From the NCBI GenBank assembly GCA_036346405.1, contig CM070567.1, positions 45,495,633-45,559,632 of the forward strand: a stretch of 64,000 nt of DNA, in the 5' to 3' direction. This DNA comes from Phyllostachys edulis (lineage: Eukaryota; Streptophyta; Magnoliopsida; Poales; Poaceae). The notes beneath the pieces were generated by a model. It saw only the letters and a program-made list of their open reading frames with translations. It did no database searches and had not been told where the DNA came from. Below are positions 20,968 through 31,758 of the stretch, piece by piece. The translations under genes and the position numbers were made by a program. Each line of letters opens with the position of its first letter. Position 1 is the stretch's first letter.

Positions 20968-22719
20968 ATGCCTAGGATGAGGGTTGCGACGAGGAAATCC
21001 CATGGACCACCTAGAGGGTACTCGTCTCCTCAATCTTCTGCAGCTCCAATTCAACAAACTCAACGACGACGACCGGCAGCACCTATGCAGCAATCTCGCT
21101 CTGTTTGCCAGAAGGTTGTGCATGGCAAAGGGAAAAGGCCAATCAGCATCTGAAACAGAAGAAAGTGAAGAAGAATATTCTGATGATGAGACTCAATCAG
21201 AACCAGATTCTCCAGAAGGTACTTTTGATTATTTAGGAGAACCTCCAGCGTCTCCAATTGATTTACGCCTTCTGTCAGCAGATGAATATGCTATTAAGAG
21301 ACATGCAAATCAGTATCTTTTCAAATCTGACTGCATTAATCCAAGGTTTCATACTGTTTTTCAAGAACAAGTCTATGAGCAACTATATGGACGAAATAGA
21401 AAGTTTGCTGATCACAAGTGGATTAAATGGTCTCACATAAACACCTTGTACAAATATAGTGGTGTTTATCAGTTGTTTCATGAAGTAGGTCTTCTTGACC
21501 TTGTGGCATTAAAGCAAAATTATGATGATGAGCTCATTAGACAGTTTTATGCTACTGTACATGTCTCAGCAAATTTGCAGTCATTTAGATGGATATCAGT
21601 CACTAGAGACTTGCAGAGCACAAAAGAAGAATTTGAAAAAGTTCTAAGAGTTAGGTCCAGCTCTTGGGAAAAGATTTTTGATAGTCCAGCTTTGCTAGCT
21701 CCTGCTTGGTCTGATTACTATGACTCCACTGTCAAGTGTAAGCTGGGGACCATAACTGGACTTAGGCCCTTACCAAGCATAATTAACAGGATAATTAATC
21801 ATACATTTTACCCCAAGAGTGGTAATTTTGATGCAGTCAGAGGACATGCTTGGAACATTATATATATAGATCATATTATGCGGGGCATAAAGTTTGATGT
21901 TGTGGATGTTATTCTTCAGGGCATAGTTTCCTCCAAGAATGATAGAGTTAAGAGGATTTACCATGCACCTTATATCATGACATTGATTACACAAAAGATT
22001 GAGTACCATGGTGGATTGGGTTCAGTCCATAAGTCATATAAGCCTCGAGATGGTGCTCCTCCTAGTCGTGCCAGTGTTGAGATTGATGCTGACGAGATGC
22101 TCCTTCTGAGGGTGTTCTTGCACAAGTACTTCAAAATCAGAAGCTCATTCTTAGTACCTTGCAAGAAATGAAGGCTAAGCAAACTGAATTTGAAACTGAG
22201 ACTCGCAACAGGCTAGCTGAGATGGCAGCTATTCAGAACGATTTCTTTGAGGAAACTCATAACAGGATGTCTGCACTGATGGAGAGCATTACTGACTTAG
22301 AGGGGAGTTTGAGGACTCCTCAGCAATACACTCGTTGCCCTCCTCCTCCTTCCAGGACATCTTCTGCAACACCTGTACATCATCTAGCTCCTGTTGTAGT
22401 GCTAGCCACTCAGGCTACAGCTTCAGCTCCTATTGCTCCCATATCAGCGCCAGCTCCGGACTCCACTCCTCCAGCACCAGCTATCGAGATAGTGCTTCAG
22501 GATCCAGCCCCAGATACAGAGTCAGCAGCTCAGGATCCGGCACCTATTGCTTCAGTTTCTTAGGATCCGCCATCAGCTCCTCCTCCAGAGCAGGCCACCG
22601 CTTCTCAGGACTCAGCTCCTTCGGCCCCAGAGCCTCAGGATCCAGCTCCAGCTCCTGCTCCAGCACAGGACCCGGCTTCATAGGACCTCGTCCCTCCTCC
22701 TCAGGATCCCCTCGTCTGA
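20968..22719 (+). pseudogene. Third ORF of the copia element, unknown function (Sirevirus env-like position)
   Basis: The likely start is ATG 20968 (basic, Pro/Gln-rich MPRMRVATRK...), shifting near 21140 into the long frame that ends at 22171. That frame has an acidic SETEESEEEYSDDE stretch and a central block with DDELIRQFYATVHV and FRWISVTRDL, resembling the putative plant transposon protein domain found in extra ORFs of gypsy and copia elements. A shift near 22125 leads into a coiled-coil-like helix (LAEMAAIQNDFFEETHNRM) and a Pro/Ala-rich tail with two CAG-to-TAG stops (22561 and 22681). No signal peptide or clear membrane segment is seen, so calling it an envelope is not supported. Confidence 0.65.
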
Positions 22720-23247
22720 GTTGTTTTTGGTACTTTGATGCCAAAGGGGGAGAGAAGTGAGAAGACATAGCTTTAGGGGGAGCAAGAGGAAGCGCAAGCT
22801 TTTGCTACTATTATATGGACTTATATGTGTTATGTTGGACTTACGTGCTACTTGTGTGCTTGTAATAGTTTAAATCTGTGTCTTTTATCATGTTGAACTT
22901 GTTGGATGCTGTTTATGTTTATGTTATTATCTTAAATGCAATTTCAATTATTGTCATATCTTACTATTGCATTTCCTCAAGTTCAAATATGCTAAAGAAA
23001 CTCCGCCAAAATTTCTCAAAATTTCTACAAGTGCTTGCAATATGTTCTATTCTTTTATGCACATGTTTAGGGGGAGCTTTCTTTAAATTAGACTTAACAA
23101 GAAAATAATTCTCATTCACTCATTTGTGCTTATTGCAAGAATTGTTTTATTGTTAAGATATCAAAAGAATATACACTCACAGTATATTCAAACCAATCTT
23201 TCTCACATATTAATAGTGTTGTCATCAATTACCAAAAAGGGGGAGAT
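22720..23247 (+). promoter_or_regulatory. Multiple polypurine tracts before the right copia LTR
   Basis: The purine tract gggggag occurs near 22747, 22777 (agggggagc), 23069 (agggggagc) and finally at 23234-23247 (aaaaagggggagat) directly before the LTR. Repeated PPT-like tracts in this position are a described Sirevirus signature. The last one should prime plus-strand synthesis. Confidence 0.75.
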
Positions 23248-24948
23248 TGAAAGCATCTAGGCCCCTAAAAATTGTTTTGGTAATTAATGATAATATGTGA
23301 ATATGTGATTAACGTGTTTATTGAGTATTTACAAGGTTAAATCCCATTGGTGAACGTATTGATGAAAAGTGGCATGCAAATGGACTACACGAAGATCTTT
23401 TGCCTCAAAGATAAGGTACAAGTAGTCTAGGTTCCCTTTTTTCTATTTAATAGTCTTAGGAGTTTTGGTTGGAAGACTGGATTATAGGATAAATGCCGTA
23501 CTATTAAGAGGGATCATGGCTAGTATCTTGATAGCATGTTCTTGTGCCATATGGATCAATTTAGGATCATGCATGCATTTGAATTTAAACTTGAAATTGA
23601 ATTTGAAAGCTTTAAGTGCTTCTGTCCAAAATCGGTAGTACCGCAGTTATAATTGCGGTCGTACCGCTTGGTGCGGTATGACCGGACTTTACTTGGTGGT
23701 AGTACCGTATTTTGAAGGGAACAGCCAACTGAGTGCTCAAGCGGAACGACCGGCTCCTTGAACGGTCGTACTACATTGCGGTCATTCCGAATTTTAGTTG
23801 GCGGTTCAAGAAATCCAGAAGCGATGCATTTTGCCTCAGAATCTCTCATGGAAATCGGTTGTACCGCCCGTGACAATCGGTCGTACCAAAATTTGTGAGG
23901 CGATTCAATAAAAACAGAACAAGTGTAAATCTGCTCAAAAACTCATTTTGGAAATCGGACGTTCCGCGCTTGGGAACGGTTGTACCGGCCTGCAGTCATT
24001 CCGTTTTTTATATGGCGGTACAAAAATTCCAGAACACTTGTAATCTTCAGCGATTTGTGAAACCCTACAATTGGTTGTACCGCTTGTATAAATGGTACGA
24101 CCGGGGAGTTTCGGACGTACCGCTAGTTTGCCTGCGGTCGTTCCGACTGGATTGTCCAACGGCTAGTTTGTTCATTTTTAGTATCTGTTCTAGCCGTTGA
24201 CTGTGCTCAGTCAGAAGTGCGGTCGTATCGCTCGATAGCCTGCGGTCGTTCCGATTTTCGCTGAAGAGTTGGGGTTTGGTCCCCAACGGTCATAATTATT
24301 GGTGGGGGTTATAAATACCCCCCAACTGCTCAAGTCAAGGTTGCTAGTACCCATTTAACATCTCTAGAGCCTTGAGAGCCTTGTGCATTCACTCAACACT
24401 CAAAAACATTCTTGTGCATTCATTGTGAGCTTGTTGAGATACATTTAAGTGCATTCATACTCCTAGTTGATCCATTTGCACTTGAGTGTCGTCAAGTGAA
24501 GACCGTTGGTCTATTACTCTTGGAGTGTTGCCGCACTCCTAGACGGTTTGGTGGTGGAGTACGGTGATCTCTTCAAAGAAGATTGTGAAGAGGCCCGGTG
24601 CAAGCTTGTGAGTGGTTCGGTGTTCACCATCTCCGGAGCGGAGGAAGAACAACCATAGTGAATCGAGAGAAGGCTTAATTCATGGAGCTGGCTTGAGATG
24701 TCAAGCTTCCTCAACGTGGACTAGTGAAGACCGGCAAGTCTTCGATACCACGGGAAAAACATCGTCGTGTCTTTGTGGTTATCTCTAGTCTTTACTTTCC
24801 GCATTTATATTTCTAGCTTGTTTGTTGTGGTTGAATTGTTTAGCTAGAAGTATAACTTGTTTAGACTAAGTTTTTTATTGGCTAAATTGTTAAAAAGTTT
24901 AAAAACCTCATATTCACCCCCCTCTAGTTGGTTATCCTTGATCCTACA
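23248..24948 (+). mobile_element. Right LTR of the Sirevirus-like copia element
   Basis: Same termini as the left LTR, with a TATA box at 24310-24316. It differs from the left copy by scattered substitutions, a small deletion near 23887 and a more divergent patch around 24200-24255. Confidence 0.92.
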
Positions 24949-24953
24949 ACTTC

Positions 24954-25806
24954 AAGGTTTTGGCAAAAGTTGAATAGTGTTTTGGGCACCAACTTCGAAT
25001 TCAGCACAGCTTATCACCCTCAAACAGATGGCCAAACTAAGAGAGTTAATCAGATTCTATAAGACATGTTGAGAGCTTATGCTCTAGAGAACAAGACCAG
25101 TTAGGACCGAATGTTGCCTTATGTTGAGTTTTCTTACAACAATAGTTATCAATCAAACTTGCAGATGTCTCCCTTTCAAGCCCTCTATGGAAGGAAGTGC
25201 AGTACCCCTTTGTACTGGACAGAATCGGAAGAAGGCCAAGTGCTTGGGCCAGAAATTTTGAAGGAAGTTGAAGATCAAGTGAAATCCATCAGAGAGAAGT
25301 TGAAGACTGCTCAGTCTAGACAGAAGAGCTACGCGGATAATCGTCGCCGGGATCTAACCTTTGCTCCTAGAGATCATGTATACCTTAAGGTGTCACCTCT
25401 CAAGGGGCTGCGCCAGTTCAGAGTTAGTGGAAAGCTTGCACCCAAGTTCATTGGGCCATTTCCAGTCCTTGCCAGAAAAGGGGAAGTAGCCTACAATTTG
25501 GAGCTCCCACCTTAGTTATCTGGAGTACATGACGTATTTCATGTATCCCAATTGAGGAAGTGTTTGCGCATGCCAGAAGAGCAAGTGCTCTTAGAAGCAG
25601 TGGACCTCCAAGAAGACCTCACTTTCAAAGAACAACCTGTCAAGATTTTAGAAGTGTCAGAGCGAGTGACAAGAAGCAAAGTCATCCGGTTCTACAAGGT
25701 CCAATGGAGCAACCATTCTGAGGAAGAAGCCACTTGGGAGCGCGAAGAGGACTTGAAGGCCGAGTTCCTGCACCTATTCTCTAGCCAGCCTGAATCTCGG
25801 GGTTGA
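24954..25806 (+). pseudogene. Chromovirus integrase C-terminal part and chromodomain
   Basis: Integrase resumes with STAYHPQTDGQTKR (usually ...QTER), then AYALENKTS, a stop, and MLPYVEFSYNNSYQSNLQMS, PFQALYGRKC, APRDHVYLKV and KLAPKFIGPFPV. A stop follows LELPP at 25513-25515. After VFHVSQLRKC, the chromodomain reads VIRFYKVQWSNHSEEEATWE (about 25680-25740), with the W..H and EATWE features of Tekay-clade chromodomains. Chromodomains of this clade direct integration to particular chromatin. Four or so stops make it a pseudogene. Confidence 0.88.
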
Positions 25807-25831
25807 GATTCCCTTTAAGGGGTGTAGGTTT

Positions 25832-28583
25832 GTAACATCCCGCTTTTCTAGAGCTCTTAAAAGTTTTCAAAATAAAAAGAACCATTTGGTTTTGATGAGA
25901 GTTCAAAGCTTAACTTGAGATCTTAGAAGGACTTTAAGTGACTAAACTAAACTTCAAATAAATTGGTTCGGTTCTTCTTTGGAGTTGCTTGTGCTCTGCT
26001 GTGTCTTCCTCTCTGTCTGCTAGTTTGGACCTCCCTTGTCCTCCAGGACCTCCCTTGTGTCCTCCAAGACCTCCCCTCGTTTATTTGGACCTCTCTTGTC
26101 CTCCAGGACCTCCCTTGTGTCCTCCAGGATCTCCCCTCGTTCATTTGGACCTCCCTTGACCGTCAGGACCTCCCCTTGAGAGATCTGACCGTCAGGACCT
26201 CCCCTTTGATTTGATCCGACCGTCAGGACCTCCCCTATTTTGATCTGACTGTCAGGACCTCCTCAGGACTTCCTTGTCCTCAGGACCTCCTGGTCTTTTT
26301 GCAAAGACCTCCCTTGCGGGCATGACTACCCCTCCAGTGGGACCACCTTCTCAGGTCCTCTGCTTACTTTCTTTTTCCTCTCATCATGACCCTATCCCAC
26401 GAAAGTCTGCACGCATTAAATGCTGTTGCATCACATTAAATGCGGTCACCTCCAGTGTACTCCTATGTATCTGTTGTCACCTCTTTTACCAGCTCCTTTT
26501 TCCCTTCAACACCTGCTCCCGTCTTGAGCATTGACTACGCTGTCCTCTCTCTTAGGACCTCCCCGTGCCTATATAAAGCACCAGAGGAGCCTCCTGTCTC
26601 TTTTGTTTCCCCCGTGTCTTGGACCTCCCTTCACAGAACTCTCCTCTTCGTTGGAAGCTCTGATTCAAGTGGTTCAAGTCCCTATTTTTCTCCTTGGCTC
26701 CGTGTTTATCTTTTGGTTTTAGTTTGGCTCTTTCTCTGAAGTTTTGAGGATTCGTTCTATTTACTCGTTCTCGTTCATACGTGTAGGTTCCGGTTGTTTC
26801 GAAGACCTCCAGAACCCAGCAGCTTTCATTGAAGAAGCTCAGTTCTACAACGAAGGCAAGTCATAGACCTTGACCATGTTGAACCCATTTTTACAAAATA
26901 TATTTTGTTTTGATATGAACATGCATGGCTAATTTTATAAAAATGGTTTTTGGGCCTAGTTAATTACCCAATTGCCATTACGCCTCCTTGTTAAAACTTG
27001 CAAATGACATGTATCCTTGAATGACATAAGTCCTTTGTCACCTTAGGAAGGGTTCTCTATTAGTTGGATGTCCTTGTATACCAACATGGGGGCACCTTAT
27101 TGCTTAGCCATGCTCTAAGTAGACGTTGGTCTTAGTCTCATGACTCATCAATGATTAAACTTGACTAATGGATTATGGAACAGTGGCAATGCCACTTTAC
27201 TAAAATGTGTGGTGTTAGGACTAGGGTGGTCCTCTAGCTGGGTTGAACCCATCAAATGTTGAATTTGATCAATGAGCTATGGAACCGTGGAAATGCCACC
27301 TCTGTTAAAAGATGTGTGCCAAGACCAGGATGGTCGTTTGGCCGGTAGTACCGGGTCTTTTGGCTGGTAGTTCCGAAAATGTTTTATGCTCGGGCAAGAA
27401 GGCAGGAAGTGAGAAGTGGGTGCTTGGCACGATGGGTTGTGGTTTGTCTTGCCTGAGCAGCCAACTAAGGACTTAACCTTGTACGCCATTGATCTGGGTC
27501 ACATTCATGCAATCACAAGTCCATTATGGGGTGGTCCTGACCAATTAATTAGTGAGGTCCCGCGCGGCTCGCTCGTGGTCATTAATGGCACAAGAGGGGG
27601 CCTTGCATGGCGAAATCTTAGTGGGCAGAACCAAGCCAGGACTGACCTTTGTAAAGGCCTTGTCGCGGGCTCTAGTCTACTTACCAAAGGAAGTGAGCAG
27701 TGGCATCGACGAGTGCCAGGTCAACTAGAGAACTCGTGTCTTGTGGGTAAAGTGCATAACCTCTGCAGAGTGTGTAAAAATCTATTCGAATAGCCGCGTC
27801 CTCGAAAATGTACACGCCCGGTTCTTTCACGTAAGGGGTAGACTTTTTCTCAAAAGGGTGATCATGGTTGTGTCTTGTATGACCCTTGCGGTCTGGGAGT
27901 GGACTGGATGTCCACAGGTTGCTTTCAAAGAAACTTGTTCATTTATGTATTATCTCTTTCAACTGTGCTCTTCAATCTACTTAATGTATTTCTAGTAATT
28001 GTTGCTTTGTGCAAACTAACCATTACAGCTCTCCTTTGGCAAGACTTGCATGCCATTAATTGCATTCATTTCCCTATGACTTGTTGAGTACATTCAAAGT
28101 ACTCATGGCTTGTGCCCTCTGGTTAATCAGCAGCTAAAGATCTCCTAGGGTGCTCCGAGCACTATGAGGAGGAGTTCATTGAAGATCTGGTGAACTAGGG
28201 GACGTCCTCCACTCGATAGCCCGTGGCTCATCGAATGGCTCCACGCTATATTCTGTGTTTCCGCTGCAAAGACCTCTTTTGTTGTTGCCCTGCGTGGCAT
28301 CCCTGTAAACAAGCTTGACTATAAAGTCTTTTGTTTCTATTTGTTAATTTGTCTGTTTCATCTTTTGTTTGTTGTTATGGATGTGATGACACCGACGTTG
28401 GGTCTGTGTGAGCTAGCTTGATCTTGGGACTAACTCGATGCACAGAGGTCAGGACATCCAGGTGATCTTTTAAAGACCTCCTGGGAGGTCCCGGGGACCT
28501 CCGAGAGGTCTTGAGGATCCCTTGGGTGGCCCGAGAGGACCCCCGTGAGATCCTGTAAGACCTTCTCGGCTGAGGTCCCGACA
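25832..28583 (+). mobile_element. 3' LTR of the truncated chromovirus
   Basis: Begins TGTAACATCCCG and ends GTCCCGACA. A TATA box (tatataaa) is at 26570-26577. The 26030-26290 part holds imperfect repeats of ggacctcccttgtcctcca. Near 27720-27800 it contains the block gggtaaagtg...ctattcgaatagcc, shared with the three other TGTAACATCC LTRs in this window. ORFs in this stretch are translations of the repeat and are not genes. Confidence 0.85.
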
Positions 28584-29815
28584 TCCAATTTGAAACACTT
28601 GGCACGATACTCTCAAAGATTTGGTAATTTGGTTGCTTCCAAATATGCCATGCCGTAATTATGAAAATTTCCATATAGAACATTGAGTTGAAATATTAAA
28701 TTTCTATGTTGTTCTCTAACTCGATGCACATTAGAACCTTTTGTTATCAAACAAAACAAAACAAAACAGAAAACTGAACAATATAATTCAACACTGTTTG
28801 CTGGTTTATTCCGTTGTTCATGCAGTCAGGAGCACTAATCCTCTATATAACTCCCCCTCTGTCATGACACATAGCTAAGCAGAACACCAGTGTCAATCGC
28901 GACAACGGAGAAAAATACAGGCACTGAAGTGCAGTCGTGATGAATATAATATGCAGGGAGATTCAATTATTTGTCACTGTTAAACATGCGTAATTGATTA
29001 TTTGCTACTGATGTGAGTGTGACAAGTGGTCCCAAAACCCACAAACACATCAGTATTAGGTTGATTCTTCTCTAATTCATTCACGGCTGCTTAACAATTT
29101 AAGGGAGTCAATGGAAGTAGATGGCATTTATAGATAATTTATGGGAGTCAATGCAAGTAGATGGCAATTAGATTTTTTTTTATTTTTGTTATGCATCTGT
29201 GGATTAGTAGACAAACACATCAGTATTAGGTTGATTCTGCTCTAATTCATTCACGGCTGCTTAACAATTTAAGGGAGTCAATGGAAGTAGATGGCATTTA
29301 TAGATAATTTATGGGAGTCAATGGAAGTACATGGCATTTAGATTTTTTTTTCTGTGGATTAGTAGACAAACACAGGTGGTTTAGAGAGCGATCACCGATA
29401 CACGCATCTTAACTGCGATGTATCCCCTTACTAGGAAGCTGTACCGTCTCCGCAAACTACACACAAAATGAATCAAGTGGTTAACTGCATCATGTCGAAT
29501 CAAACAACTTATTGATGTTGGAATTCTTAAGTGTGCAAAAATTTCATTTTTAGGAAGCATTGTTGGAATATGTGCAAAGTACTACTCCATTTACTGGTAT
29601 GGAAAACAAGAACCCTCAATCATGCTGAACAATTTTGTCTCCTATTCGCTAGTTCTTCACTGGTATCCCACAGCTTCTTCGCTAATTTGACATCTTTTAC
29701 ATTATGATGCAATGCTAAGTAACTGGTAGTAGTAGCTGCTCCCTGAAAATAATTCAGTCCCTTTCAGGTAGAGTTTTCCCACACTATGCGCATACAGTGG
29801 GAATGTATACTTTAC
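28584..29815. other. Intergenic sequence with a 170-bp tandem duplication
   Basis: No gene is seen. A 170-bp unit starting acaaacacatcagtattagg is duplicated at 29041-29210 and 29211-29365, with the start of a third copy. The last exon expected for dehydrogenase copy 2 should lie here but was not found. Confidence 0.7.
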
Positions 29816-29881
29816 CTGGGGTACGGTCTTCAGGAAATGTCTCAACCGAGACAGAGCTGAGCCCAATAGAACTGCGGACAT

Positions 29882-31396
29882 CAGGGGCGGAGATGGGCCT
29901 CAAGCCGATTGGGCAATGGCTCGAGGCCCTGAAAAATTAGTAATGGAGATTTTGAGTAATTATACCAAAAAAATAAGTCCACAGTGGAGAGGCCCTAGGC
30001 TTACAGGCCGGCCCGAGACAGCCAGCCCAGCAGAGCCCAGGCGTCAGCAGCCCAGCACCCCTCCCTCCCGAGCAGCTGAAGCAAAGGCAGGAGCTGAGCT
30101 CATTCGGTCATCCCCACCCCCCGGCGGCCGGCGCTTCCCACCTCTGGCTCCCCACCACCCCCCCGGCGGCCGGCACCTCCCACCTCTGGCTCCCCCCCCC
30201 CGGCGGCCAGAGCTCCAGCTCAGATCCGCCCCGGCTTGTCGCCCAGATCTGCGCCTCACTCACCCGCCCTCGCCCCAGTTCAGCTCCCTTGCCTGTCGCC
30301 AGCCCCACCAGAGCTCCAGCTCCAGCCTCAGATTCTGCGCCCAGCTCACGCCGCTTCTCCTTGGCAAGGCCTCAACCCCCCCAGTGTCTCTCAAAGGCCT
30401 CAAGATGAGGCGCCAACAGCCGCAGACGGCAAGCCGCCAGCCCCGCCGTGCCCAGCGCCAGCATGGCAGCGCCTCGCCTCCTACCGCCGCCTCTGGCTCC
30501 CTCGCTCGCTCCCACAGCATGCTCTCGCCTCGCCCGCACTGTCGTCGCCTTGCCTCTGCATGGTTAACGCTCGCCGTGTCCTGTGATTTCAAGGGCGGTT
30601 ATGTTCTTGTTTGAGGGTTACATAGCGAAGAAAGGGAAAGAAAACATTTGCCGTTTAGACTTTGTGTTCCTGGACTGCACATTTTCCAAATGCTTCCTCA
30701 AGCTATCGAGCAAGGAGTCGGCAATTCAGTAGGTTTTCCTCTGCACCGCTGAGGCTAAATGTGCTTGTTGTTACTTATGACAACAGGGACAGTCATCATT
30801 GAGAAATGATTTAGTGATTGCAGGTTATAGCTTGCATATGGAAGCATCTGCATGCACCTTTCATTTATCTTGCTTGTGATCTTCTTGGCCACAAAGAGAC
30901 CCTAGTTGAGGTGTCGAGGACATTTGGATCGAAGATTTATGTTGACGTGGGAAGGAACTTGGATTGTTTTAAAGCGCTGTCACTTACAGCCCTTGAAATA
31001 ATCACTGATGATCCATCTTGTCGCTTCCAGGTATGTTAGTACTTCAAATACATTCTGTTTTAATTCCTTATACCACTAGCTTGCCTTATGTTCATTTTCA
31101 AGCCTTGTCCGCATGACGGCATGGGAAATGATGGCTTCACAGTACATATACGATAATGTAGTCACTACGAATTCATAGCACACATGGAACCTGAGCTATG
31201 TTTCATTGTCATTTTGAAGTAAATTAGTTACCGTCTACCCTATTGAACACCTATATGATTGAAGAAAATGTCAGTATAAATTTTTTCGAGCGAAGTCTGT
31301 TTTTGAAAACAATAAACACAAAGTTTGATGGCAACCCATATTGAGTACTACCCATATTTGGACCCGAGGCTCTGTCAAATTCTAGCTCCGCCACTG
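29882..31396 (+). mobile_element. Non-autonomous hAT-like element (1.5 kb) carrying a captured gene fragment
   Basis: Ends are caggggcggag and ctccgccactg, a hAT-type inverted pair. Flanks gcggacat (29874-29881) and atggacat (31397-31404) match at 6 of 8 positions, fitting an old 8-bp duplication. It lies in the intron between exons 6 and 7 of dehydrogenase copy 2. No transposase is seen. A GC-rich first half (29990-30590) gives spurious long ORFs. The second half contains host exons. Confidence 0.75.
30613..31030 (+). pseudogene. Captured fragment of a DNA-repair metallo-beta-lactamase (SNM1/Apollo-type) gene
   Basis: Two exons are visible. 30613-30729 reads YIAKKGKENICRLDFVFLDC and ends KESAIQ. 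30824-31030 starts VIACIWKHLHAPFIYLACDL, then reads LVEVSRTFGSKIYVD and DDPSCRFQ. They join in frame across a 94-bp intron whose acceptor is intact (cag) but whose donor has lost a G (cag-taggt). A normal donor (gtatgt) follows the second exon. The sequence resembles the beta-CASP/DRMBL region of plant SNM1-like nucleases that process DNA crosslinks. Retention of an intron shows capture from genomic DNA, not from mRNA. Only the middle of the protein is present, so it is not a working gene. Confidence 0.7.
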
Positions 31397-31758
31397 ATGG
31401 ACATTTAATTAAATTGTAACACTACGTTGTAATTGAGGAGGAGAGAAGAACAATTAAAAGTGCATAGAATCGTGGTCATTACTGTTGTTTAGACCGATGT
31501 TGGTGAAGATCACTCCGGGATGCAGGGAATGTGCTGTTAGATTGCACCCTTCTGCCTGAAACTCCATCAGATTTCTATGACTTGATACCCATCAAAATGC
31601 ATCATTTTTTAAAGAATCATCAAAATGCTTTAGCCAGATGATCAACTTGCGTTTTGATTAACAAGCTCAATCAAACAATGGAATAGTATGTATTACTCTG
31701 AATTCACAAATGATAAAGTACAGATAGCTTTAAAAGTTGTAGTGAATACGAGAGATTG

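Larger units (their letters stand above)
13141..24948 (+). mobile_element. Complete Ty1/copia element, Sirevirus-like, 11.8 kb with third ORF
   Basis: Both LTRs (1711 and 1701 bp) are present, flanked by the 5-bp duplication acttc at 13136-13140 and 24949-24953. A PBS (tggtatcagagc, initiator-Met type) follows the left LTR, and a purine tract (aaaaagggggaga) precedes the right one. Pol order is protease, integrase, RT, RNase H, so it is copia. Sirevirus traits are repeated gggggag tracts before the 3' LTR (about 22747, 22777, 23069, 23238), many palindromic cggtcgtaccg/cggtacgaccg motifs in the LTRs, and an extra ORF after pol. By eye the LTRs differ by a few percent. Several point stops make the copy inactive. 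Confidence 0.88.
12961..28583 (+). mobile_element. 5'-truncated Ty3/gypsy chromovirus (Tekay/Del-like), split by a copia element
   Basis: Only the integrase core onward survives: 12961-13140, then the nested copia element, then 24954-25831, then a 2752-bp 3' LTR. Reading ends in a chromodomain, which marks chromoviruses. The purine tract aaggggtgtaggt directly precedes the LTR start TGTAACATCCC. Everything upstream of integrase, including the 5' LTR, has been deleted, so no target duplication can be read. Confidence 0.85.

Noticed and set aside
20968..22719. Calling the third copia ORF an envelope protein
   Set aside because: Position fits, but no signal peptide or convincing membrane helix is visible; left as unknown function.
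28584..29815. A last exon for dehydrogenase copy 2
   Set aside because: Looked for a GAATTCYVALH-like exon on the minus strand after exon 7; none found.
29916..30614. 232-codon open frame at the start of the hAT-like element
   Set aside because: Pro/Ala/Arg/Ser-rich composition comes from GC-rich repeats (ggcggccgg units); other frames are equally open and no domain is visible. Only the exons after 30613 look like protein.
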